Program-made: the position numbers and the translations under genes
Assembly: GCA_013398955.1 (NCBI GenBank)
Contig: VWPU01009713.1
Location: 186,001 to 250,000, forward strand
From: Callaeas wilsoni
Lineage: Eukaryota > Chordata > Aves > Passeriformes > Callaeidae
Length of the DNA: 64,000 nt
Direction: 5' to 3'
The notes under the pieces: model-generated
The model's database searches: none
Told to the model about the DNA's origin: nothing
What the model saw: the letters and a program-made list of their open reading frames with translations, nothing else
Shown: piece by piece, positions 13,261 to 23,770 of the stretch
How the letters are laid out: each line of letters opens with the position of its first letter
Position numbering within the stretch: the stretch's first letter is position 1

Positions 13261-13270
13261 TTTGAGACCA

Positions 13271-15740
13271 GGGTGGCGGATTATGAAATGAAGCACAGAG
13301 AAGAGCAGGGTTCCCACAGGAGCCTTTTGCAAGAAGCCTGAGAAGGAAAACATTAGGAAGGTTTTAACAAGAACCTTTTAGCAGGCACTAAAAACATGAC
13401 CAAAATGTCAACCTTGAGGAGATCCCAAAATAGTGAAGAAAGGGGAGATAAGAGACAATAGTTAAATGTGCCCAAATTGGACAAGACAGAACACCTCTGT
13501 TAGCTGGACCAAGGAATGGGGGCTGTTCTGCTGGATGCCAGGACTTCCAGAGACCACCCCTGGCTGTTGGATGCACTACAAACCTGGCAGCAGGGCTGGA
13601 AGGGCAGAAAGGTTTCCAGCCCTTCTTGCCACGGGTAACCGAGGAAACAACGAGAACTCGGCCATTCTGCATTCTGAGGGATGAAGTCAGCAACAGCACT
13701 GGGGTTTTTTAACTGAAGAGATTAGAAATTGTTGGAGCCGTTGTTTGCAGTCCTTGTGCATGGTGTGAGAAAGAGCACAAAGCGAGGAGGGCTCTGCAGT
13801 GTGGGCAGAGCACACACACACACACACAGAGAGCTGTTCCCCCACCCGAGCCCGTGTCCATGCTCCCAGGGAGGCCACCGTGGGTCGGCTGCAGCTGGCA
13901 GTTTGTGTTGTGTGGCTGCAGTTGCAGCTGGCATTTGCACTTTACCAGCTGCTGGATGTTAGTTTAGAACTGGAGCTGGGCTGCAGGTCCAGGCAACAAG
14001 CGGGAGGTGGGCTGGCACTGCAAGGGGATCGCTGAGGCTCCCTTTGAAGGATCACCAAGCACGCTCATCTCCCTGTGTCCACAGATTAGACAAGATCTTA
14101 GAGTTGGAACGAGCTCAGATGTAATACTGGAGCTGGCCCCTTCCCAGAGAAAGCTGAATTTCTTTAAGGCTGGCTTTACTGCTAAGCGTGACTATGCTGC
14201 CTTCCTCCCATCCCAAACACTGCTGGAAAAGCCCAGATCATATTCAGCCCTGGATAATCCCATGCTTTAACAAAGGTAGAGCAACATTGGCATGGAAGAC
14301 AGGATTAAGAAAGAGTTGTTGTCTCCTTTAGAGTACAGATCACCTTTAAAGGTAGAGAATCAATGACAAAAAGAATCCCGGGAAGGTAACGCAGCAGCAC
14401 TCTGGGAGTGCAGGCTGGAGCCTCGCACCTCCCAGCACGCGTGAAACACAAGCAAGTGGAAAAGCAGTCACAGATTAAAGTTTGTCTTTTCACTGTTTGA
14501 CTGGCCTGGGGGAGACAATAACAGGATAAAAAAGAATAATAGCAGCAATCAGCCTGTGGGGGTGATTGTTAATAAGAATGCTGTGCTGAGGAGGAAGTTC
14601 TGCCCGTACCTGTCTGTGCCGAGGCTCCCGGGAGGGCGGCTGCTGCTGCTCTGGGATCAAAAGGAGCTGGGAAGGGACACGGGGCAGTGTGGGGCCAGGT
14701 CTGGGAGAGTGCAGCTCACGTGGAAGGGCAGGTTTGGTCTCAGGCACAAGTGCACTGCGTGGGAGTGCAGGCAGAGTACGGATTCAATGGGGTGAGGGCT
14801 GATGAAAGCGCTGACAGCACACAGACGCTAATGAAGGCGTGAACTGTGTGCTAGGGCTTTTTTTAAGGACAGCTTAATGAACTCCACTTTTAGATACATC
14901 AAGTAAAATATGTAAAATATTCACTACAGGGGTGAATCTCTGAGAGACCGGGAATAGACACCACTGGGAAAACACAGCTGCACCTGATCCTGCACAACTG
15001 CTCAAAGGGGCCATGAGACATCCCACAGCTGCCTTGCTGGGCTGTGGCAGGCTGACACCACAGAGGAGTTGACACCAGTGGTACGTATGCCACAGTGGGG
15101 GAATCGTCTCACTTCAGTGTCTCATTTTGCCAGTCTAATAATGGAACTAATCATATTTACCCACCTTACAATAGAGCAGTGAAACTTAATGGGGTGCTTT
15201 GATTTCTTGGACAATACACCCTATAGAATTACAAAATTATAACAGACTCCTTCTCTAAGATCCTACCGTGTTTTATCTTACTGCAACTGCCATGGTAACT
15301 CGCTGCCCTGAAAACCTTTGATAAAAGCCTCGGTTGTCTGTTGCACATCTGCTTCCAAAGCAGTGGTAACCCTGAGTGGCCACTGCTGTGATCAGAGACA
15401 GTGCTTACGTGATGCTTTTTGATGAATGCCCTGCCAGAGCTCTGACCAGGCCCTTCTGTGGCCATTCCGGACCTGCAAATAGATTTACATCCCCAAAACA
15501 CAGCCGATGAATTAATGTGACTCCGGGGCTGATGGGCAAAGGAAACTGAAGAGATGCAAACAAAAAAGTGCCAAACTGCCCCCAAGTTAAGTATCGTATT
15601 TAGGGATTGCTAGTTCTTTCCCCTCTGCAGGAAAAATTTGCGAAGGACTTGCAATGGAACAATATCATAAGTATGCATTCCTATTTCCAGGTGTTGGATA
15701 CACCATAGAAAACACTGTCCTGCCTTTTGAACTTTTTGAT
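13271..15740. other. Non-coding stretch; contains CA microsatellite
   Basis: Apart from the CA repeat at 13811-13828, I see short overlapping open frames and no recognisable family. A GC-richer segment lies at about 13780-14030. A half X-box-like gccatggtaac occurs near 15289-15299, without supporting context. Confidence 0.5.
13811..13828. repeat. (CA)9 microsatellite
   Basis: A perfect dinucleotide run of nine CA units. It is short, as is common for birds, and potentially polymorphic. Confidence 0.95.
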
Positions 15741-15753
15741 ACTCATTTTTCAG

Positions 15754-15963
15754 ACTTTCAACCAGTATGTGCCAACAACTTCATGGGCTTACATCTTCTT
15801 TAAAGGAAAATAATGATAAAATGGCAGAAACAGAAAATCTGACCCTTCATGCAACTATCAGTTCAGTCTTTATTCCTCACACAAAGGTGGCAAAAGTACA
15901 AGTGAAACTTATTTCATTAAGTTCAAATGAAACTTATTTTATCTTTGTTCCAGAGCAAGAAAG
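15754..15963 (+). other. Candidate internal coding exon, product unknown
   Basis: A 210-base block sits between a strong-looking acceptor (pyrimidine-rich tract ending catttttcag at 15744-15753) and a plausible donor (gaaag/gtaacc at 15964-15965). It is open in one frame throughout and encodes 69 complete codons plus split codons. It starts with one base completing a codon and ends with two, so the exon is phase-symmetric. The peptide has NLT and NET sequons and a beta-strand-like alternation in VFIPHTKVAKVQVKLISL, which would suit an extracellular or sandwich-fold domain. I do not recognise the family. There is no neighbouring exon with a matching phase in the window. AT-rich composition makes a 70-codon open frame mildly unusual, but chance remains likely. 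Confidence 0.25.
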
Positions 15964-18900
15964 GTAACCTCCAAATCTGTAAACTGTGTGTTTTTTGAGT
16001 GACAGCTTTTCCTACAGCACTAGCTTATGGTGTCAGACCCTTCAAAAGGGGCTGAAAATAAAGAAGATTGCTCCATTTGCCTGAAATTCAGCAAAGAAAG
16101 GGATGGAACTTAATGAGCACAAAGCGGATCCCACCCTGGCTAAAGAGTGACCATCAGCTGCTGCCTGGAGAACTGAGCAGCCTCTGTAAGAAGGGACATG
16201 AGACCACAGCAGGGCTGAGGGCAGACCTGGCAGGCTGGTTGATGACCTCAGCAACCATAACCTGCCCAAACCCTCCCATTTGAGCACCCTGGGAGGGGAG
16301 GGGCAGTGCTGGTGATGGAAGGCACACTTTGCCCAGGGTTACATCAACACGTGGGGACAAGAGGGCTCCATACAGAAAATGCATTTTCTTCTCACATCAA
16401 AGCTGCTACTTCTGTCTACGGAAACACACTTTGAGATAAACTAGCAGAAAGCTCCATTCAAGATAAAGCCAGCGAAGTTTGTTTCAAGTGCTCACAGATG
16501 TGGAGAAATCTGCAAAGCCACCTTGCCCAATCTCCAGTGCAGCCGGGCAGGTTAACGCGGAGGGGCCTCTGCGAGGTGGCAGATACGGCTGGGCCTGTCC
16601 CCCGTGTCCCCAGCCTCCAGCCCGGGCTCAGGGACGGAAGGATGCTCGTGGAAACCCTGCTCAGCACGAGCAAAGGCTGTGGCATCTGGGCCTTGGCCTT
16701 CAGCACAGAGGCTGGCATACAGCAATAAAAATCCTGGCTGGCTCTGCTGACAACACCTGCTACTGCGTCCTGATAAGCTGGGCTACACAAGGACAATTAT
16801 AAATGTCTCCAAGACATGTTAGAATGCATGTTTTAATTTAATCAGAGAGAACAAAAAAGCACATTAATCACTGCTCTCTTAACAGCAAAGATGTCCAGAT
16901 ATTTGCCAAGATAGCAGCGTTTTTCCCAAACACATCAGGTACAAAAGGACAACAACAACAAAAAATTACAGCCTTACAGGGGTAGGTACAAGGCCAAGCT
17001 GCACCTCGTGTTCTGCTGCGCCGCTGCCAGCACAGACAGCTGGGGCAAGGGAGGAGCCTGGCAGGGCTGCTGGAAAGGGAGGTCTGGGACAGAGCTGCAG
17101 CTCCGTCCACAGCAAAGCCTCTGAGAGCTCTGACATCCCTCACACCAGCACACCTGGCCTCGGGGCACCTCTGCAGGATGCGTTTGCTTCCTGGTTCTCC
17201 TGTATGGTAAACTGAAAACTGACAAGAAACATTCCCCAAAATGACAACTGCGCGCTGAGGTACCAATCACGGGGCTGATCAAGGAGCTTTCTGACGTGTG
17301 ATGGAAGGATCAAGGAGCTCTCTGATGTCAGAGTTTAGATATGTCCTTTCCTTACCATTCCCAGAAGAGAAAATAGCTCTCAGTGTAATAACTTTTTATT
17401 TTGCATTCTGTGCTCTGCTCGAATCACAGTTGCCCCTTTACAGCACCCACAATTTTTAAATGAGACCCCTTTAGGCTTGTTCTTGGCTCTGCTGATGGGG
17501 TTTTCAGGGGGACCTGAGGCCGCAGCTGCCTGTTTGCCTCCAGGACATGCATTTAGGTTGGAAGCTCAACTGTGTGTCCAGTGGAAACGTATCAGGAGGT
17601 GCTGGTGCCCAGGGACAGCCAGGGTGCTGCGTATTAGTAATACCAGAGCCTGAAACATCTTCTCAAGTCTAAAACAAAGAAGGATGAGCCAAGAGACCAA
17701 AACAGCACAGAGGTAGCACAGCTGAAGAGGCACCTTCCCAAAGACAAGGCTGAGCCCTAGTGTTCTAATACCCCATGCAGAAAGAAGCAAGCACAGCTAC
17801 TATGTTTTAAATCCTAAAAAACATCTCTAACAGTTGCATTGGGCCCAGCTACAGTATAGCAGGACCTGGCTGGACTGACCACATGATGTAAAGCCAGGCA
17901 CCTCAAAATCATGCCAAGCTTAATGGTGTAGGTGAGCACGTAGACAGGTTGGTGCTTCCTAACTCGCTATAGGAAGTTAAACTTCTCAAATTGAGTTTCT
18001 TGTGACATGAGGTTTTCTTTCTTCCTACTCTTGTTTTTTTTTCCTCTTTTAAATTAACGTGTGCAGCTGAGTTTGGAGGAGCAGGGTAGGGAGTAAAGAG
18101 GCACTAGGTAATAATCATCTTCCCTAACTGTCAAAGGATTGTTTTTGCTAATGCAAAACGCAGGCGGTTTATTGACAGAGATACACTGCAGAGGGATGAT
18201 TTTGCTTGCCTCTCATAGGCTAAGAAAGTACACAGAGAAGCTAGATGGATGCACTGGTTTGATCTCAAATGGACAGCAAGCCATAATCATGCGTTCAGCT
18301 GAGAGGCTCAAGCAGATCGACAGCTGAGGATGTTTGGCAGTCAGAGATAAGTGATAATGATCTCCATCAGGCATTTCCAGCGCACCTTTTTATTCCAAAT
18401 CACAAGAGGTTCTTTCCTCTTCCCTTCTTACTCTGGGCTACACTCCTTGTGGGGAGAGGGGAGCAGGGAGGAGAGGCTGAGCTGTGTCGAGCAGCAGGAC
18501 AGAGAAGGGCTGAGTGGCAAATGAAGGAGCCAGAGGCTGTGTTTGATGGGCACACTCAGGAGCCATCCCTGAGCTGCGGCCTGGGAGAAGTCCAACTGAA
18601 GTCAGTGAGACTGTTCATGTGAGAAATGATGAGAAGGATTAGGTGGAGCTGGAACACACCGATAGCATTGCTGAAGCATTTTCCTGGGCCTTGTAGCTGG
18701 GCATCACTTGCTTGGGTGATTTAACAGCATTACTTGAAATGTAAATTCCAACAGCAACAAGGCCACCCTGTGTCTCCTTCAGGCTGACTGCAGAAATTCA
18801 AACTGGTTTTTGTTTTTCTGACCATCCTCATGTATCCTTGAGAAATAAAGAACAATTTCCCTAAGAGTTAGTTTAGAGACACTGCTGACCACCCACCCAG

Positions 18901-20020
18901 CCCGTGTGACGCAGTTGTGCTGTGGTACATGTTAGCACTATCCAACCTCATCTGACAGGAACTAGAAAACATCTGTTTCTTCTGAATCCACAAGGGAATT
19001 TAAAGAGGGAAAGCACAGAGTACAGAAAAAAATGCAGGAAATACAAAATCAATTCATCTGTGGGATTTGGCAATTCAAATTAACCTCAGCTTATTAGCAC
19101 ATGGCTATTCATTAATTCTCTCTTTTTACTCTTTCGGTTGGCAAATGAATGATTACTGCTTAGTCATATTTGATCAAATAAGCTACTATTGTTTCCATTC
19201 CACTTCCTCCAAAAGTCTGAGGAAAAACAGTAAATACAAACAAGTGAGGAACTCTCTGGAAACACGATCACAGGAAAAACCTGGTGTATGCTTTTGGGTA
19301 TTTTGTTTCTGGAATCACACGTCACAGGAAGTTACCAAAATGGGAATTTATTGGAACAACCTCTGTCCAAAGTGCAGCTACCATAAGACAGTGCTCAGAG
19401 GCTGGTTTTAGGTGTCATTGCACAGACTGCATTTTGTGGCACAGATGTGCCATTATTCACCTACTGAATCCCCCAGAGACTGCTCCTCTGCTGCCTGGCT
19501 GTTTCTTGGAAGCCCCTACCCGAGTACCCTGGATTACCCTTCCCTTGTGTGAGCTGGCAGTATCCCAGGGAAAGGTGGATGGAGAAGAGCTATGGAAGAG
19601 ACCGTTTCTTCATCAAGAAGCAGCTGAAATGGCCATGCAGCTCTTGGGTCTCTTTGGCCTTTGTTCCTGTGACAAGTGGAGCTGGTAGCTCATGACAAAT
19701 ATCCCTGCCCTAAGATGAATATCAGATTACTGGAGAGCACAGAACAGCACTTGATCATTTATAGAAGAGCCTTGTAAAATGAATAGAAACTCACATCCAG
19801 AAGCTTTTGCAAGTCATATTTGTGTGTCTGAAGGCTGTGCAGTGCTGTGCCAGCTACTGGCTCATGTCAGTGATGTGCTGGCACACCTTGACACAGTCTC
19901 CAGAGAAGGCAACTGGGTTCCAGGTCTGTAACTAGACTTCCTAACTTGCCAATTAAATCTGGAGGCATGAATTAAAATGTAATTCCTGAATATCAGGAAC
20001 AATAGGGGAATGGTCTTAGC
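15964..20020. other. Non-coding stretch without recognisable genes
   Basis: Mixed composition with scattered GC-rich pieces (16540-16700, 16980-17170). It contains a small two-copy direct repeat at 17277-17328. The open frames are short, and no repeat family was recognised before the palindromes near 20 kb. Confidence 0.55.
17277..17328. repeat. Two-copy direct repeat, 31-base period
   Basis: A 21-base segment at 17277-17297 (starting gatcaaggagct) recurs at 17308-17328 with two mismatches. This is a local duplication, and no element family is implied. Confidence 0.75.
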
Positions 20021-20055
20021 AGTACTTACTTATTATTCTTATTAAGAATAATAAG
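19983..20055. repeat. Pair of AT-rich palindromes upstream of a CR1 fragment
   Basis: The 13-base arms at 20029-20041 (cttattattctta) and 20043-20055 are perfect reverse complements around a single T. A smaller inverted repeat, ttcctga / tcaggaa, lies at 19983-19989 and 19993-19999. The CR1 fragment begins 26 bases after the larger palindrome. No terminal inverted repeats or target duplication of a DNA transposon could be delimited. Confidence 0.7.
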
Positions 20056-20080
20056 AATATTGTATTAAGTCTTTATTTAT

Positions 20081-20340
20081 AGGACAAGGGGTAACTCTTT
20101 AAACTGAGAGAGGGCAGGTTTAGATTAAATATTAGGAATTGTGAGGCTGGGGAGGCCCTGGCACAGGTTGCCCAGAGAAGCTGTGGCTGCCCCTGGATCG
20201 CTGGAAGTGCCCAAGGCCAGGTTGGATGGGGCTTGGAGCAGCCTGGGACAGTAGAAGGTGTCCCTGCCCATGGCAAGGGAGTTGGAATGAGACAATCTTT
20301 AAGGTCCCTGCCAACTCAAACCATTTTATGATGATTCTAT
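20081..20340 (+). mobile_element. CR1 LINE 3'-end fragment
   Basis: It matches the CR1 3' region in order: the aggacaaggggtaa start, the gaggccctggcacaggttgcccagagaagctgtggctg block (quoted in parts), the aaggccaggttggatggggc block, and a terminal atgattctat octamer-like end. A short internal deletion removes the usual segment after tattaggaa. It is 5'-truncated and without coding capacity, as most avian CR1 copies are. The open frames across it are spurious. Confidence 0.9.
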
Positions 20341-20525
20341 AATTTTAGAGGAAGGTTTTGCTGCTGTCTGAAACCAGATTAGTAAGGGAAGGGAAGTAAA
20401 CAAAGCAGGTCTTCTGCAAAAGCTGGGGCCAAGCAATGGGTAGGACCTTGAGTCTGTACTCTGCTGGCTACAACTGAGCAATTTCTTAAGTACCTAAGTG
20501 TTTCTAAAATTCCAAGTGATTACCT

Positions 20526-21125
20526 GTGAGGCACTGTTATCATCCAGCTCTCCTTCTTCTGAGGGAGTGGCAAAGCTCTGCTCCCGCTGTCCTTCAACCT
20601 GCAGGCATATTCCGGGAGCCAGCCCTGCCTCCAGCTCCTCCTCGAGCACAGCTCAGGAAGGTTCCCAGCACAACTCCCAGAAAAGCAGGGAGAGCTCTGT
20701 GCTCGCTACAGGCTCTCCAGCAGCAGCACAGGGGTGTTGACAGCAAGGGAACGAGCAGCAGCTGTGCTTGCAGCAGCCACAGCGAGGAACCAGCGGCCGA
20801 GGATGTCACGGAGCATCAGGGATGTCAGCGGCTCCTGCCAGCACCTTTCCCTTCAAAGCCCTGCCTTGTGCTCCCCGCGTTCCCAGCATATGCCTGCACA
20901 TTGCAAAGAATAAAGAGGTGGGAAGATGTGCTTTCTTTTCCTTTTATACCACACAGAAAGCTGTGCATCTGCAATCTTACAGACTTTACTGGGTCAACCA
21001 AAATACTTCTGGTATATTCACACCAGTGCTTTCAGAAGGACTACACTGGTAGGTTGCAAAACATGGGTCACCTGGATGGGAACTTCCCTGAGCAGAGGAA
21101 CACTGTAGTGACTCCATCCATTTAG
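20526..21125 (+). other. Long unidentified open frame (199 codons), probably chance
   Basis: An uninterrupted plus-strand frame of 199 codons, one of the longest in the window. The product is serine-, proline- and alanine-rich in its first half and resembles no family I know. A donor-like ctg/gtaggt lies near 21048-21055. Overlapping frames occur on both strands in the GC-rich first part, which favours chance. No start context or upstream promoter signal supports it. Confidence 0.12.
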
Positions 21126-22084
21126 CCTGCAATGGCCTGTTTAAGAACAGAGGCTGCAGCTTTCTCTGGGCTTTTCTCTTGGATTATTCCAAAGTTAATA
21201 CCTAGGCACTGATAATGAGCAGGCTGAGCACTGCAGCTGCAGGAGAGATGCGAAGGAAAAGGTCAGATGCTTGCTCTCATAGCAAAAGCATTTGTCACGT
21301 GTGAAGCTGAATCCAGAGATAGAAAGATGCTGCCTTCAAAATTCCTTAATTTCTTTGAGGAGTTCATTGCTAAGGCCCTGTTTCCTGCTTCAGCAGGAGC
21401 TCATCAATACAGGGGATTTTTGTTCTCTTTGCTTTCTGCTGCAGACTCTCCTCACTGCACACCTTTCAAAGATATTAAAAATCTCCTGTTCCATTCCTTA
21501 ACTGGCAGGTCCTCATCACCCTCCTCTCACATCACCTGATCCAGTCAGCTTGAAAACCGCTTGCTACTCTTTTGTGCATCATCTCCCAAACCCGTCTGAA
21601 CTCTCTCTTTCGAGGGGTTAAGCATCTGCCAGAAATCTTCAAGAACAGCAGCCATGAGCTCTCCACCCCCAGAGGCAGGAGGCCTTTGGCCCTGGCAGCA
21701 CCTTGGAGCAAAGGTAAGTTTCTCGATGAGGAGCTGTACCAACCCCTACTTCCTGTTCCAGGTGCTGGGCTCTGGGGGGTCATCCACTTCTATCCCAAAC
21801 CTCAGTGCCTGCACTGGGCAAGGAGAGAGGGAACAGGGAGGCACCACATCAGTCTGGGGCTGGGGAAGGTACAGGGTGCACGAGCAAAGGCTGAGAAAAC
21901 TGAGTGTGGCCAGTGTTAGAAGGAGAAGGGGGGAGGATCCGACTGCTGCTCAGCTGCTGCGTGGCAGAGTGCAGAGAGCTCAGAGCTGGGCCCTTGGACA
22001 CGACGAGGTGACAGAATGAGAGGCAGAGGACAAGAGCTGTGATAAAAGATTCTGAGTAGACGCCAGGAAAAAAAATAATGACCA

Positions 22085-22192
22085 GTCCAGCACTGGATGG
22101 GGTGCCCAGGGAGGCTGTGAAATTTCCATCCTAGGAGATCTTCAGAGCTGGACTGACGGGGTGCTGAGCAACCCGAGTGAGCTGTCCCACCT
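22085..22192 (+). mobile_element. Old CR1 LINE fragment
   Basis: The segment beginning ggatggggtgcccagggagg, followed by the tgaaatttccatcctaggag block and the gagcaacc region, matches the CR1 3' region of an older subfamily. It is diverged and lacks the terminal octamers, so the boundaries are approximate. Confidence 0.65.
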
Positions 22193-22439
22193 TTAGCATT
22201 CACTTCTCTGGGAGCCTCCTGCTTTGTCAGGACAGTCAATGCATTCAGGCCGTGGTGGCAAGGCTGGGTACACAGACCAGGTGCTCCAGCCCAGGAGCTC
22301 AACAACACATTAACCAGATCCACTGCCTTGATGTAAGGCCTCCCACAGAAAGTGCCCTGTCAGCAGAGAGGGGCTGCAGAGCCTTTCAGAACTCTTTCTG
22401 CAGGGGTGCCATGATCATGATCATAAGTTTGCAATAATG

Positions 22440-22930
22440 ATAATGGAGCTAACCAGAATTCCATTTCCAACTGAGGTAAGCCATGGATTTGTATAAAATA
22501 CGTATCAAATTATTTCTAGATTTTTTAAGTTCAGAGCCGACAGGAGTTTTTTATTATAATGATTTTGTATTGACAGAAGAACGACTCTGAGCTAAGCTGT
22601 TAGGACTATATATTTCCCTCATGGCCTCCAAAAGCACTGTAAATTGAAATGTACATTAAAAACAGTCAATCTTTGTTTGCTGGCAACATTGAAGGAGAAT
22701 TGACTGTGTTTTTATTAAAAAAGCTCATATCTTATAGTGACCGGACTACAATGAGAAGGGGTATTAAAGTGCTCATTAAAGATAAAACAAATTAATCCTC
22801 TGTTTGACTAAATCCATAGAAGCATCATTGTGACCAACAGAAGTGTAATGATGCTTATTAATGCCTTCCCAAAACCGGTGACTTGATACAAGCACTGACG
22901 AAAACAATGACTGGTACTTTGTTCTACGCT
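22440..22930. promoter_or_regulatory. Candidate conserved non-coding element
   Basis: About 490 bases of AT-rich, non-repetitive sequence between two CR1 fragments. They contain several TAAT cores, an ATTAAAGTGC-type run and no long open frame. The texture suggests an enhancer-like conserved element. The lack of transposon sequence between flanking insertions is weakly supportive. Only an alignment to other birds or reptiles could establish it. Confidence 0.22.
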
Positions 22931-23004
22931 GGCCCAACCCATAAATGTGCTGCCTACAGCTGCTCCAGCAGGCAAACACCACAGCCTGCTCTGTCCTGGT
23001 TCCT

Positions 23005-23345
23005 GGACAGATCAGAGAGTCACAGCTTGGGGTTGGGTGGATCTCTGAAGGTCATCCAGTCCAAGCCCCCTGCCATGAGCAGGGACACCTTCCACTAGAG
23101 CAGCTTCTCAGAGCCCCTCCAACCTCACCTTGAATGCTCTCAGGGACCTCTCAGGAAAGGCAGTGTTTCACCATCCTCACAGCAAAAACCTTCTTCCTTT
23201 TGTCTAAGCTAAACACTCCCTCCTTCAGTTTAAACCCATCACCCCACATCTCCCTGAACAGGCCCTGGTAAATGGTTTGTCCCCATCTCTGTTCAAGCTC
23301 CCTTGTTCAAACACTTCAGTGCAAAACTGGGCTCATGGACACCCT
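23005..23345 (-). mobile_element. CR1 LINE 3'-region fragment, diverged
   Basis: Read on the minus strand it matches the CR1 3' region. In plus-strand order it has the ggtcatccagtccaagcccc block, the tgccatgagcagggacacct block, the cttcttccttttgtctaa block and the aggccctggtaaatggtttg block. It is about 340 bases long, older than the copies at 20081 and 42473, and non-coding. Confidence 0.85.
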
Positions 23346-23544
23346 ACACGTTCAGTCCTAACATGGTGGTAAACAGAGCAGGAAAAAGCTGGGATTGGTA
23401 ATGAAAAATCCCCCTGGACCTTAAAAACTTCACTCAGGTAAAGCAAAAAAGTAGTGTCTAAAAACTAGAAATGATGAATGACAGGACTTGGCCAGGCCCT
23501 AAGGCTGTCTCTTCTGCAAACAAAGTCAGCCGTGCAGAAGTGAT

Positions 23545-23770
23545 AGGTGCTAATTAATAAATAGTGCTGGTTTTCCTTTGCCAATTACTTATTGATACAC
23601 CCGATACTCCTCTTTGATAAGCCACTCTAAATTGGTAATAGCTTTTATCACAGCTGCGAGCAAGCAGGATGAAGCATCCAGTGCCTTCTCTTTTAAGTTG
23701 TTTATCTTCTGCTGTTAACGGAATTCTCTGCAGAGTTTGTTTGGAATTGCAATGAATTAAACACCTTATT
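23545..23770. promoter_or_regulatory. Candidate conserved non-coding element
   Basis: AT-rich complex sequence with TAATTA, ccaattac, ttgataagcc and caatgaatta motifs and no repeats or open frames. It resembles homeodomain-rich vertebrate enhancers, but this is inferred from texture alone. Confidence 0.2.
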
